From NCBI GenBank assembly GCA_003117195.1, contig BDSI01000013.1:1025146-1089145 (forward strand): 64,000 nucleotides of DNA, in the 5' to 3' direction. The notes beneath the pieces were generated by a model, which had not been told where the DNA came from, did not search any database, and saw only the letters and a program-made list of their open reading frames with translations. The stretch is from Eudorina sp. 2006-703-Eu-15 (Eukaryota > Chlorophyta > Chlorophyceae > Chlamydomonadales > Volvocaceae). The position numbers and the translations under genes were made by a program. Of this stretch, positions 27,910-40,223 are shown one piece after another (position 1 is the first letter of the stretch; each line of letters starts with the position of its first letter).

Positions 27910-28593
27910 ATGGCTATGACAGCGGAAGAGTTATTCTTGGAGCAGCTCTGGAAGGAGGATGATGACGAGGAACGGGAGCCACCTGCACTGCAGCAGGTTG
28001 GAATGCCAATGACCAAAGCAAACGGGTCCACTTTACCCACCCCGCACCAATTGTATGGCGTTTTATAGATACCAAGCTTCGTGTGGGTTGCGAGCATGAT
28101 GGGCTATGCAGTTACGACCGACCGGCGCCGTGCGCGCACCAGAATCCGCTACCCCTCCATTTTGCGACCCCTCACCCTACAACGACACTCAGCTGTTGTG
28201 TGACCACCCAGCCCCCCTGCTGCTCTCCCGCGACAGCATCCGCCCCGCAACCCGCATTCGCGCTTGCGGTCCCCCGCCCGCCTTTGCCCCGCTCCGGCCC
28301 CCCTTCCATTATACACACCCGCCCTCACCCGCCGCCTTGCACATGCCCACGCCCCAGGAGCTTGCCCAGCAGCAGGCGGCCAACCCCCTGCCCAGCTACC
28401 ATGAGCTCATGGGCACGGGCGCACTGGCCATCTCCATGCGGCCGGGCGCCAACAAAGCCCTCCCGGGAGCCACCTCCACCACCGCCACAACCACCGCCAC
28501 CGCCGGGGCTTTAGCGACGCAGCAGTCATCTCCGCGGGCCGCAGCGACCCGGCGCCGCAGTGCCCCCGCCAACGGAGGCGCCCACAACCACCA

Positions 28594-28628
<35 letters not shown>

Positions 28629-31061
28629 GCGATGCGGGCCCGCTGGCGGCGGCCGTACCCGCCTGGGGGGACGAGCCGCCGCAGCTGGGGCTGGGGCCCG
28701 GTCTGGGGGCCAACCCCGAGCAGCTGAAGCGGCGATTGCAGTCCGTACTGCAGGCGGTTGAAGGCGGCCAGCAGCGGTACGAGGAGGTGCTGATGGAGGC
28801 CAACAAGGCCACGGACCTGGTGCACAGCATGGAGGCGGAGATCAGGTGCGGGGAGGAGGTAAAGGAAAGGGAAGGGGGGAGGGATTGGTAGACATCCTCA
28901 TGTTGGGGGAAGGGGGGAAGGGAGACCCACGCCCTGGAATCCTACCCGGGCCACCGTGTTGCAGACGGGCATTTCCCCGCCTTAGCTAAGCCCCCTGCAT
29001 GCCACGCCCCTCCTGTCCTGCCTGCCCACGAACACAACACCGCCGCCATCCATTCCCCCCCTCCCCCGCGCGGCCGCAGCTCCCTGCAGCGCGAGGCGGA
29101 GGAGCTGTCCCGCCGCCTGCCCCCCGCCCCCGAGCGGCAGCGCCAGGTCGCCACCTGGCTGGCGCAGCGGGCCGCGGCGCTGGAGGCCCAGCGGGCGGTG
29201 CAGGCCTCCTGCCAGCTGGAGCTGATCTCGGCGGAGGCGGCGCTGCGGGCGGCGGAGCGGGAGCTGGACTTCCTGGCGGAGGCGCGGGAGGAGCTGGCGG
29301 CGGCGGCGGCGGGGGAGAGGGCCGCCGCGGGGGCCGCCGCCGCGGAGCTGCGCGCGCGGGAGGACCGCGCGGTGGTGGGCTACAAGCAGCGGCAGGCGGT
29401 GGGGGCTGCGCGGCGGGAGGCGGAGGAGGGGGATATTGAGGAGGCGGCGAGGCGGCGCGTGCAGTGAGTGGGGGCCGGGGGACGGGGACGGGGACGGCGG
29501 GGGATGGGGATGGCGATGGGAACGAGGATGGGGATGCGGGGAGGGGTAGGGACGGGCAGTTCCTGTACCCTTCCCCTTCCTGAACACCATCCACCCGCGC
29601 GCCTCTCCCTCCCCCCCACTCACACAGGGTGGCTCAGGAGACTCGCGAGAAGGTCCTGGCCCGCATGGCTTCGGAGCGCAGCCGCCTGCGGGAGGGCCAG
29701 GCCGCCCACCGGGACCTGCTCGCGGCGGAGCAGGCCAAGCGGCGCGAGGCGGTGCTGGGGCTCAAGACCAGCATGGCGGCGGTGCGCGAGGACGTGGCGA
29801 GGCAGGCGGAGCTGGCGGCGGCGCTGCAGCGACAGCGGCGGGAGCTGCAGGACAAGGAGTTTGGGGCGCTGGTGGAGGCGGGCATGAACCCATACGAGGT
29901 GTTTCGGCGGAGGGACCAACAGGAGCAGGTGCGCGCGTACCCCGGGGGAGGGGGGCCGGGGCGGTCAAGGGGTGCCGAAGGAGCAAACGGGTGGTCTTGC
30001 TTGAATTGTGCTTGCTGCTCACCGCTCCTCTCTCCTCTCCTCTCCTCTCTCCTCTCTTCTCTGGCAGCAGCGCATCTTTAGAACTTTTACTCGGGCAGCA
30101 GCGCCGCAGCGTCAACATGTCTACCAACTCCCTATCCTTATTCCCCCCTCCTCCCCCCCTCCTCCCCCTGCCCCTGCCCCCCTGCAGACCCAGCGGCAGC
30201 ACGCCGCCATCCAGGGCAACATCGCCGCCCGGCAGTTGGAGCTGGCGGCCCAGCTGGCCCGCGAGCAGGAGGCGTACCAGCGGGCGCTGGCGGCCAGAAA
30301 GAAGGAGAAGGCGGACAGGGTGGGTGGCGGGGGGTATGGGAAATTGGTTAGACAGTTCACACCCCCTCCCACTGGGTGGAGGAGAGGTGGGCATTATAGA
30401 GGGAAAACAGGACGGATGGGTAGTGGTAGTGGTAATATGAAGCGGATGTCCACATACGTCTACCCATTTCCTGTGCCCCGCCTCAGCCCCGGCCTCCCTC
30501 CCCTCCCCTCCCCTCCCCTCCCCTCCCCTCCCCTCCCTCCCCTCCCCTCCCTCCCCTCCCCTCCCCTCCCTCCCCTCCCCTCCCCTCCCCTCCCCTCCCC
30601 TCCCTCCCCTCCCCTCCCCTCCCCTCCCCTCCCCTCCCTCCCCTCCCCTCCCCTCCCCTCCCCTCCCCGCCTCTGCTCAGGAGACGTTCGACCGGGAGAT
30701 GGGCGTGTCGGCCCGTCAGGCCCGCACCCAGGAGTACATGCGGAGTCACACAGTGGGGGGCGCCACCATGCTGGACCCCACGGGTGAGGGGGGCCGCGGA
30801 AAGAGGGGGGGGTGACGGACGGTCGGACGGATGGACGGACGGATGGACGGACGGACGCGGGGGGACCGGGGTTTAGGAAATTGGTAGACATTTCAAACTG
30901 CGCTGCTGCCAGCGCGACGATTGCATCGGAAGTAATTGGTACAGTACAATAGATTGCCTGCGACGACGACGGGGGAAGGGGGTTTTCAGCGCGCAAGCGC
31001 GGAACCAGCCTGATGGGCGTTCCGCGGGAAACCCCTAAACCCTACACAGCCGCCCAGGCCC

Positions 31062-31092
<31 letters not shown>

Positions 31093-34000
31093 GAGCGGGA
31101 AAAAACGCCGCGCCCGAACCCGAACCAACCCTAGAGGAGTAACGCTCACATTGGATACCGAACCCCGGCGGGGAATGAATCATCGCCGGGCCTCCGCCCC
31201 GCCCCGCGCCGCCCCCCGCGCCCCCCGGCCCGCCGGCCCCCCCCCCCCGCAGGCCGGCTGCCCGTGTTCCCCTCCCAGGCGATGGTGGTGAAAGACGCTC
31301 GGTTCGGTGCGGGGGGCGCCTCCCCCGAGCTGCTGTCCCGGCAGATCGCGCGGCTGGGCCCCGAGGCGCCCAAGGCGCTGCTGCTGCCCGCCAAGTACCG
31401 CACCGCGGAGGCGGAGGCGGTGGCGGGACTGGGCGGATACGGCCGGCAGGGGAGCGAGTCGGACGGAGAGGGTGGGTGGGGTGGGGGTGGGGTGGGGGTG
31501 GGGTGGGGTGGGGTGGGGTGGGGTGGGGTGCGGGGGTGGGGTGGGGTGCGGGGGTCGGGGGGGAGGTGGCGGGAGTATGCCGGGGCGTGGCAGCTCTCGG
31601 GGTAGCCGGACTGACATCCTGTCATCGGGAACAGGTTTGGGCATGTAAGAGAAATCATTTCTGTGTCTCTTGGAATACGCACATGTAGCCGATGTCAATA
31701 CATGTATGCGGCAACTGGACTGCTCTGCAGTCCATGTGCGGCCGTGTAACGGTAGCCACCTTATCTCCCTCCCATGCCTACCAATTTCCTATACCCCACC
31801 CCACCCCGCCCCGCCTCGGCCGCCCGCAGGCATGGGCTCGCCGCCGCGCTCTCCGCGCCGCTCCCTGCAGCCGTACGCCGCGGCCGCCGCCGGGGCGGCG
31901 GGGCCGAAATCCGTCGGGGGCCACGGCCCCACCGCCCAGCAGCCGCAGGGCCCCCAGGCGGCCGCTCCTGACCGGTACGCGCAAGTGGCCACCCGCCCGC
32001 TGACCAAGCTGGAGCAGAGCATGATGGAGGCGGCCAAGAACCGCCACAAGATGGGCATCGGGGCGCCGCAGGTGGGGGAAGTGCGGTGGGGTTGATGCGG
32101 TGGGGGGGGATGGAGGGGAGTAGGGGGGTGGGGCACCGTGCTGTGCCGTGCCGTACCTGGCCGGGGCGCGGCGCGGCCGGGCGGGGTGGGGGAGGCCGGG
32201 GTGAGGGAGGGAGGGCGCACATTCGTCGGTGTGCACTAGGGTGCAGCGGCAGAGGGGTGCACGGGCGGGGCAACGCCGTCCCTTGCTGTTTAGTGTCCCG
32301 CCGCCCGGCCTTCGCCCTCGCGCCCTCCGCCCTCCTCCAAGCTAACCCCCCCCTCCCGTCTCCCCTCCCTCCGCCCGCCCTCCCTCCCTCCCTCCCTCCG
32401 CCCTCCCTCCGCCCCCTCCCTCCCGCCTCGCGGCCCTCGCGCCCTCACAGACCCAGATGGGGCGGGCCTTCGGTGGGGACGCCTTCCTTGCCTCCCCCAC
32501 CGTCATCGAGTTCAAAGACTACGACCTGGGCCGTACCACGACCATCTCCGTACAGATCATCAATCGCTCGTACAAGAAGAACACCTTTCGGTACGGCTCT
32601 GCCCGGGCGGCCTTCCCTGCCTCCTTCCTGGCCCCCTTCCCCCCTTGGCGACCCCCCGCCTTGCCCCCAATTTCCTGTGGCCCCTCCCTCCCCCCCTGCC
32701 CCCCTTCGGGTTTATTTCTTTTTTCAATTGAACCCCCTCCCCCCCTGCCCCCCTCCCCCCCTTTCCTCCTTCCCTCCCCCCCCGTTCACAGGGTGTTGGG
32801 TATCCCCGTGGAGTACTGCGACGTGCTGGACTTCTCGTACAAGCTGCCCGGCTACCTGGCTCCAGGGGTGTCCGGGGAGGTGTCCGTGGCCTTCACCCCC
32901 AAGGCCCCCACCGACATAGACACCTGCCTGCAGCTGCTCGCGGACACCGGCGCCTTCAGCGTGCCCATCCGCTGCCGTACCAAGCGCGCCGCGCTGTCGG
33001 TGGCCCCCGCGGCGGTGGACTTCGGGGCGGGGGTGACGCTGGGGGACGCGGAGAGCCGCACCTTCGTCATCAGCAACGACGGGGCGCTCGAGGTGCGCCA
33101 CCAGGGGGGAAGGGGCCAGTGGGGAAGAGGCCACGGGGGGGGGGCGGAGGGGAGGACGCAGAGAGCGCGTGTGCTTAGAGAAGAGACCCGAGCGCGTGTG
33201 TATGGGTCGTGAGGACCCGAGGGCCCGAACCGCCCAGTCCCCTGACACTTGGTCGTGTGTAGTGTTCTTAGGCGGCGGGCAGAACAGCTGTGCGTGATGT
33301 GCAAGGGGCAGCGCAGCCCCTCCACCTCCCTCCAACCTCCTCCCCAACCCCCACTTCCCCCACCCCCACCCCCCACGTCCCGATGTCATCCCGATGTCAC
33401 CCGGATGTCAGGTGGAGTACCGACTGGACAGTCCGCAGCTCTCAGACGACGAGCGCGCGCTGCTCAAATCCGTCAACCTGGGCCGAGCCGGCGCCGACGC
33501 CACCATCGCCGCCGCCGCCGCGGCCGCCACCGCCGGCTCCCTCTCCCTCTCCCGCGCGCGTTCCTTCGCCAGCCTCAGCCTCAGCCTGGGGCCCTCCGAC
33601 ACGGCGACGGGCGGCGGCGGGCCCGCGGTGGCGCCCCGCGAGGAGCGGCGCCTGACCCACGGCGGCTTCACGGTGTTCCCCTGCGTGGGCACCCTGTCGG
33701 GGTACAGCAAGGTCACGTTCAAGGTCACCTTCGCGCCCGTCATGGCGGCGCCCGCCAAGCTGCAGCTCAATGTGTCGTACAAGTGGGTCTTAGGGTTTGG
33801 ATCGCGCGCGCCCGGGGTTGGGGCGGGGGCGGGGGTTTAAGAAGAAACAGCCCAGACACACCCAGCGGGGGCGCCCGGGGTTGGGGTTGGGGCGACGGGG
33901 CGTCGCGGGTGTCGTCGCGGGAGGCCCGCTGGGGCTTTGGGGATGGGCTGGGCGGAGGTCGGCGCGTGGGTCTGTCCGTCTGCCAGTCTGTCAGGCTGCC

Positions 34001-36826
34001 AGTCTGCCCGCCGGGGGAGGTGCGCTGCCGCCGCAGACGCCGCGACACAACGCCGCCACACGCCGCCGCGTCGGTGCGTGCGATGAGGATGATATATGTT
34101 CAGCAAGTAACCCGCCCGAACCAATCATATGTGTATGTATGTGTATATGTGTGTATATATATGTATATACATTGTGTGTCAAGTGAGTAACCCGCCTGAC
34201 CCCGCATCACACCGGCCCCTCCCCCCTCCCCCCCCGGCAGTAACTTGGGTCGCGTATTGACTCCTGTGCCACGCATCGGTTCCCCAATCCTTACCCCCCG
34301 GCAGGGCCCCCGGCATGAAGCGGCTGCAGCTGCCGCAGCACGAGGTGGTGGTGACGGGTGTGGGTCGCGACGTGCCGGTCTACCTGGAGCGGCCTGTGAT
34401 CGACTTCCAGTGCTGCCTCATGGGTCATGTGTACCGGGATGTGCTGCTGGTGGGTCGGGAGGGGGGGCGGGGGGAGGAGGGAGGAGAGGGGAGGAAGGGG
34501 GAGAGGGGAGGGGGCGGGGGAGGGGAGGAGGGGGGCCCTGGACGGGCGTGCGAGCTGGTCGAACTGGCCGTGCCCCCGTGCCAACCCGTGCAACCGCAGG
34601 GCGAGCCCCTCAGCCACCCACCCAGATCAACCTACGAAGCACACACACCGCCACCCAAGTAGAACCCCCATCATCCTCCCCATCCTTCTCTGTCCCCCTC
34701 CCCCCCCTCCCCCTCCCCCCCCTCCCCCCCCTCCCCCCCCTCCCCCCCCCCGGTGTGTGTCCCCCCCATCCCCTGGCGCCGCCCAGGTCCGTAACGGCGG
34801 CAAGACCGCGATGAAGGTGACGGTGGTGCCGCGACCCGAGCTGGAGGGCTTCTTCGAGTTCGCACCCGACTTTGGGTTCGTGCAGGTGGGGGCGTGTGCG
34901 TGTGCGTGTGCGTGTGTACGTGTGTGTGTGTGGGCGTGTGCTAGATGAAACAAACCCGTCCGAGTTGGGCGTGTGTCGGGTGGTGAGGTGCGCAACCCCG
35001 GGGGGCGGGGCCGGGGAAGGGGAAGGGAGCGTGGGGAGGAGGACCCCGGCGGCCGGGGGTCACGTGAATGAATGCCCCCGGGCCGGCTGGGCTGAGCTGT
35101 CGTCGTTGCCCCCCTCTCCCCCTCTCCCCCGAGAGGGTCACCGGAGGCCGCAACCAGGGCCTCATCGCGGGGAATGGGAACCCGGAAAAACCCCGACCCC
35201 GGGCAGCGACCCCCCCGACTGCCCCCCGACTGCCCCCCCCCCCGACTGCCCTTCTGGCCCTCAGGCGGGCGACTCGTTCCCCATCACCATCCGCTTTAAG
35301 CCCAACCCGGCGCTGCTGACGGCGTGCCGCCGCCACATCGTGGAGCCGGAGGAGGACCAGGTACGGCGTCGTACGGGGGGTTCCGGAGCTTGGCCGCGGC
35401 GTTGAGGCTCGAATGGAAGCCTGCCTGCAGCTGCTCCCTCAAGACCGCCCCCGCCGCCCTCCCGCCCGGGTCTTTGCTCGGCATTCCTCATTTCACAGAC
35501 GAACCTACCCCCTCCCCCTCCCCCTCACCCCTCCCCCTCCCCCTCCCCCTCACCCCTCCCCCTCCCCCTCCCGCAGGTCCTCGAGATCCCCATGCGCCTC
35601 TCCGTCCCCGACCAGACGCTGCCCGTCCCCTTCACCCTGCGCGCCCAGCTCACCGGCACCGACCTGCTCTTCGACCCGCCCTCCCTCGACTTCGGCGACT
35701 GCGTCACCTCGGAGCGCACCGGCCTGCGCCTCGCCATCCGCAACCCGGGCCGCCTGCCCCAGACCTTTGGCTTCGTGGGGCTGCCCGGCGGGCTGCGCCT
35801 CAGCCCCAACGACGGCTTCGGGTACGTGCTGCCGGGCGAGACGGTGGAGCGGCTGGTGTCCTTCCAGCCGCCCATCGCGGGGCCGCAGACGTTCAGCATC
35901 GTGGCGCGCACGCTGGCGGGCCGCAGCTTCACGCTGCCGTGCCGCGCCGTGGGCGTGCAGCCGCGGCTGAGCATGTCGTACAACCGGGTGGCGATGCCGG
36001 CCACGGCGGTGGGCGACACGAGCACGGTGTCGGTGGTGCTGGTGAACCGTACGGACTCGCCGCAGGTACGGCAGGGGTGTGTGTGTGTGGGGTGTGTGTG
36101 TGGGGGGGGGTGGGTGGGGGGAGGTCAGCTCCCGGTGCACCGCCTTACGGTGACCGCTGCGCCCCCGACTTCCTCAGGGCCCTACTCACATCGGACATCT
36201 CCGACCCGCTCTCCATGACCGAGGCCCCCGCTTGACGCCTTCCCCCTTCCCCCTCCCCTTCCCCCTTCCCTCTCCCTTCCCCCTGCCCCCTGCCCCTTCT
36301 CCCTTCCGCATCCCGTCCCTCAGGCCTTTGAGTTCGCGGTGCCCGCCCGCAGCGACCTGACCTTCAGTCCGCACGTGGGGCAGGTGCCGCCGCAGTCCCG
36401 ACTGAGGGTGCAGATCGACTACACCCCCCGACCGCCGGAAGACGGCGAGGAACCCGGCGGCGGCGGCGGCGGCGATCAGGCGGTGCCCGGCACCGACGGC
36501 GACGGCGACTCGCTGTCCGCCCCCGGCTCCCCGCCCCGCTGGCCGGGGCTGATGTCGCCGGAGGCCAGCACGCGGGGGGGCGGCGGCAGCCTGGTCAGCC
36601 GCAGCGGCGCCGTCACGCCCGACGGCGCCGTCAGCGGCGGCGAGGAGGGCGAGTTCGGGGGAGTGCCGCGGCCGCAGCGGTCGGTGTCGCCCAGCGGCGG
36701 CGGCGCCAAGGGCGGCAGCGCGGGGGGTCGCAGGTCGCCGGAGGCGCGGCGCGCGGGCGGCAGCGGCGGCCGCAACGGCGGGCGGTCGTCGCCCACACCC
36801 AGTCGCAAGGTGCGTGTGTGTGTGTT

Positions 36827-36865
<39 letters not shown>

Positions 36866-39800
36866 GATGGCGGGCGGCTGTGGCAGTAGCTGCAGCCGCA
36901 GCAATAGCTGTCAGCCCCCCCCCGAATCGCACGCCGACCCCCTGAACACTGGAGGGTCTGTGCGCGTTCCTGGCCCCATAGCCTCCATGAACACGGAAAG
37001 GGGGGGAGTCACGGAGGGGTCCCCCTCCCCTGTCCCCTGTCCCCCGGATGGCATGGTTGTCTTTCGGCAGCGGCAAACCTCCTGCCCCCCCTGCGTCTCA
37101 GCCCTGTCTGATGTCGCCCCCTTGTGTCACCACCTTCGTTTCGGTTCCCATCAGCGCGCCGCGGCTTCATTCACGCTCTTTCCCCCTTCGGGACCTCCCC
37201 GCCCAATACCCATTTCCTACCAATTTCCTATTCCTCACACACCGCCCACCCTCCCCCCCATGGCCACCGCAGAGCGCCAGGACGACCGCCGCTGAGAGTG
37301 TAGTCGGCGGCGACGGCGGCGGCGACGACGATGACGACCTGGCCGAGCAAGGGGCCGACGACGGCTCCGGCAGTGCCGTACGCGCCCGCTTCCGACGCCT
37401 GTACGGCGGCGCCTCGTCCGCCGCCTGGTACCGCTTCCGCGAGCACACCATCACGTGCTACATCCGGCCACAGCCGCTACAGCCGACGTCGCCGGCGCAG
37501 CAGAAGACCCAGGGGCCCGCCGCCGCCGCGGCGGCGGCGGCGGCGGCCGCCGCCGCCGCCATGACGCAGGAGCTCCACCTGCAGCTGTCCACGTGCGCCA
37601 CACTGCCGGATCTTGTACTGCACACGCCGTTGCCGTACGTCGGGCTGCACCAGTGTCATTGCCTGGACTTCGGGCCGGTGCCGGTGGGGCAGAGAGTGGT
37701 CCGGACGTTGGAGGTGGGCAACGAAGGTGAGATAAAGGGGGGGAGGCGGCGGTTGCGCGGTGCACATGTGTGTGCGCACGTTTGGGACACGGGGACGTGG
37801 GGCGGGGTGGGGGGAGAGAGAAACGCCGGCGGCTCGACCTTTGCCGCGTCGCAGTACATCGTACGACTATACGACAGGGGGCCTGCGCCCCCCTAACCTT
37901 ACCTTACCAACTTGGTGTACGAGGGTGACACAAGCAACCCCATGTCGCGGCTCAGATTCATTACAGACACGTACACACATGTCCTTTATCTCCCCCCGCC
38001 CCTCCCCGCCCCCTCCCCGGTCCCCGCCCCCTCCCCGCACCCCCTCCCAGGCTCCGAGGTGATGACACTGAGCACCGACCCCCTGGACAGTCGGGAGGTG
38101 TTCTCCACCGTCAACGCGCTGAGGCCGGTGCGCCCCGGGGCCAGCTTCCGGCTGCTGGTGTCGTTCACCCCGCAAGCCAGGACGCAGTACCTGGAGATGC
38201 TGGGGGTCAAGTGAGTCGAGGGGGGCGGGAGGGGGAGGGGGAGGGGGGCGGGGGAGGGGGGAGGCGGCCGCACGGGTTTGGGTCGGGTCCAGGGGTTTCT
38301 CCGCACAATTCACACGCACATACACACACCCGCACACGATACACACACTCGTTGCGCACTCTCTCTCCCCCTCTCTGCCCAGCAGCGCAGTTTGGGCATC
38401 TCACCAATTTCCTACACCCCCTCTCTCTCCCCCCCTCCTTCGCCCCCTCCCCCGCCACAAACCCCCCTGTTTTCCTAAACCGCCCCCTCCCCCATCCCCT
38501 CCCCCTCCCTCCTCCCCCTCCCCCTCCCGCCCCCTCGCCCTCCCCACCCAACCCGCCCCCCAGGTCCGCCCGCACGAAGCTGCGCCTGGCGCTCAAGGGC
38601 GCCGGCATCGCCCCCGAGCTGCAGCTGGGCCCCGAGGGGGTCACCTCCTCCGGCCTGGACCTGGGGGACGTCCTGGTGGGCGAGTCGGGCAGCCGCAGCC
38701 TCACCATCACCAACGTCTGCCCCTTCCCGCTGGCCTTCACCCTCGTCCTGCGCGGCCGCGCCGCCGCCGCCGACCCCAACCTGGCTATGCGCCCCGCCTT
38801 CTCCTTCCACCCTGCCGAGGGCACCCTGGGCCACGGCGAGGCATGCGAGGTGGCCGTCAGCTTCAGCCCCTGCAGCCAGCGGCCGTACTTTGCGGATGAG
38901 CTGCAGGTTGTCGTACCGAACCAGCAGGACGAGCTGCGGGTGCCGCTGCGCGGGCGGGGCTGGCAGGAGGGCGTGTTCGTGGCGGGGCCGTCGTACCCGG
39001 ATCCGGATCCGGATCCTTTCCTGCTGCACCAGCTGGCGGCGTCTGCGCGCGTGCAGCTGCCGCCGTCGGCCGGGGCCGGCGGCGCGGCGGCGCTGCCGCC
39101 GCCGCTGGCGGCCGGGGCGGGCGGCGCCAAGCCGGATGCGTCGAAGCCCACAACGCCCGCCGGCGGCAAGGCGGCCAAGGCCGCCGCGGCGGCCGCTGCG
39201 GCGGCGGCGGCGGCCGCCGCCGCCGCCGGGCCGTCGGAGCCGCGCGTTCTGACGCTGACCTTCCCGGATCCGGTGTACGCGGGCGAGACGGCCAAGGCGT
39301 CGTTCGAAGTGGGCAGCCTGAAGAGCACGACCCACGGGTCGGCGCCGGGCGAGGTGATCCTTCAGGAGCTGTCGGCGGAGGCGCGCGAGGCGGGCTGGGC
39401 CGTCACTGACCCGGCGGCGCCGCCGGGCGGCGCCGCCGTCAAGGTACCGCTCGCGGCGGGCGAGCTGCGCAGCGTCACGCTGTCGTACACCGCGCCGCGG
39501 CAGCCGCACGCGGGCATGGTGGCGGCGTACGGTCACCGGGAGTTCCGTACGCTGCGGCTGCAGTGCACGCTGCGCGGCGGGCTGCCGGCGCTGTCCGGCG
39601 GACCCGAGGGTCGGTCGCTGACCCTCATCGCGCGCTGCTCGCTGATCCCGGGTCCGCGGCCCGCCGGGGAACCGGTGCCGCCGTCGGTCACGGCGGCGGC
39701 GGCGGCGACGGGCGGAGGCGGTGGCGCGGCGGCGAGCGCGACGCCGGAGGGGGCGCGGAAGGCGCCCACGCCCGCAGGCAGCAACGTCACGGCCGCCGCC

Positions 39801-39866
39801 TCCGGCGCAGCGAGCAGAGCCAGCAGCCCCTCGGGGACCGCGGGAGGGAAGAAGGCGGCGACGTGA
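27910..39866 (+). CDS. CFAP74: Cilia and flagella associated protein 74 (FAP74), C1d central-apparatus projection
   Basis: Structural protein of the C1d projection of the ciliary central pair (with FAP46, FAP54, FAP221 in Chlamydomonas). Exons: 27910-27996, 28358-28845, 29080-29463, 29628-29928, 30188-30319, 30681-30783, 31253-31471, 31830-32071, 32451-32590, 32792-33092, 33412-33782, 34305-34449, 34787-34885, 35265-35360, 35577-36065, 36324-36809, 37273-37726, 38051-38210, 38564-39866. All are GT-AG and sum to exactly 6000 nt (1999 residues). An acidic N-terminus (LWKEDDDEER) is followed by Glu/Arg/Ala coiled coil (about 190-480). Immunoglobulin-like ASH/MSP domains run from about 655 to the end, e.g. 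IEFKDYDLGRTT, GEVSVAFTP, TGAFSVPIRC, VDFGAGVTLGDAESRTFVIS, LDFGDCVTSERTGLRLAIRN. The order and spacing of the first ASH blocks match human CFAP74. Gly/Ser/Ala-rich insertions split later ASH units. The first junction (LQQ|ELAQ, weak donor GTTGGA) is the least certain. Confidence 0.93.
28881..28905 (+). repeat. Intronic repeat family, forward copy after a 5' splice site
   Basis: GGGATTGGTAGACATCCTCA, 35 bp after the donor of CFAP74 intron 2. Confidence 0.6.
30092..30137 (-). repeat. Intronic repeat family, reverse copy before a 3' splice site
   Basis: GGCAGCAGCGCCGCAGCGTC followed by AACATGTCTACCAACTCC, 50-95 bp before exon 5 of CFAP74. It carries both the CAGCAGCGC half and the TGTCTACCAA half of the element. 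A second, shorter CTGGCAGCAGCGCA lies at 30061. Confidence 0.75.
30334..30479. mobile_element. Candidate 146-bp inverted-repeat (MITE/introner-like) element in CFAP74 intron 5
   Basis: Left end GTATGGGAAATTGGTTAGAC begins 14 bp after the donor. The right end, reading ACGTCTACCCATTTCCTGTG then CCCC, is its imperfect reverse complement. The rest of the intron is a (CCCTC)n tract. Both ends belong to the family scattered through other introns. No transposase and no clear target-site duplication could be seen. Confidence 0.45.
30493..30668. repeat. (CCCTC)n satellite
   Basis: About 176 bp of CCCTC and CCCTCCCTC units at the 3' end of CFAP74 intron 5, forming the pyrimidine tract before the acceptor at 30680. 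Confidence 0.95.
30872..30912 (+). repeat. Intronic repeat family, best-preserved forward copy
   Basis: TTTAGGAAATTGGTAGACAT, then TTCAAA, then CTGCGCTGCTGCCAG. It lies in CFAP74 intron 6, nearer the 5' splice site (about 90 bp) than the 3' one (340 bp). Confidence 0.85.
31470..31560. repeat. GGGGT tandem repeat directly after a donor
   Basis: GGGTGGGGTG-type repeat starting at the donor of CFAP74 intron 7 (31472). Confidence 0.85.
31774..31797 (-). repeat. Intronic repeat family, reverse copy before a 3' splice site
   Basis: GCCTACCAATTTCCTATACC, about 35 bp before exon 8 of CFAP74. Confidence 0.75.
32700..32730. repeat. Second short intronic family (TTTCTTTTTTCAATT)
   Basis: TTTCTTTTTTCAATTGAACC, 65-90 bp before exon 10 of CFAP74. 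Related: GCTTTCTTTTTTCAATTTAA near 13754 and CCTTTTTTCAATTTAACCCC near 16262, both in nucleoside hydrolase introns. Confidence 0.55.
33831..33866 (+). repeat. Third short intronic family (ACAGCCCAGACACACCCAGC)
   Basis: GGGGGTTTAAGAAGAAACAG then CCCAGACACACCCAGC, about 50 bp after the donor of CFAP74 intron 11. Its partner is at 57523-57560. Confidence 0.6.
34681..34752. repeat. (CCCCCTCC)n pyrimidine tract
   Basis: C/T-only low-complexity tract 35 bp before exon 13 of CFAP74. Confidence 0.85.
36816..36866. repeat. (TG)n microsatellite after a donor
   Basis: TG repeat with TTTG variants immediately downstream of the donor of CFAP74 intron 16 (36810). Confidence 0.9.
37214..37234 (-). repeat. 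Intronic repeat family, reverse copy before a 3' splice site
   Basis: TTCCTACCAATTTCCTATTC, about 40 bp before exon 17 of CFAP74. Confidence 0.65.
38380..38417 (-). repeat. Intronic repeat family, reverse copy before a 3' splice site
   Basis: CAGCAGCGCAGTTTGGGCAT followed by CTCACCAATTTCCTACAC, in CFAP74 intron 18, closer to the acceptor than to the donor. It holds both halves of the consensus. Confidence 0.8.
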
Positions 39867-40089
39867 GCGCGGGAGGCTGCGGCGGCGCCGTTTGGGGGAG
39901 GCGGTAGAATGGGAGAACACGAGGAGGCGCAGATCTGATGGATCGGTAGATGTGCGGCCGCTGTGGGGCTGGCCGGGTGTGTCTTGCCGCGCGGATGGGT
40001 GTGTGGGCTGGTGGGGGGGCCGTCTGGGGGCACTCGAGGGCCGCGGGCGAGGCCCCCGTGCCCTTACACTGCGATGCGATGTGCTGTGC

Positions 40090-40223
40090 TGTGATGTGAT
40101 GTGGTGTGATGTGGTGTGGTGTGGTGTGATGTGATGTGATGTGATGTGATGTGATGTGATGTGATGTGATGTGATGTGATGTGATGTGATGTGGTGTGGT
40201 GTGGTGTGGTGTGATGTGATGTG
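40090..40223. repeat. (GTGAT/GTGGT)n satellite
   Basis: Pentamer repeat of GTGAT with GTGGT variants, 134 bp, in the 3' flank of CFAP74. Confidence 0.95.
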
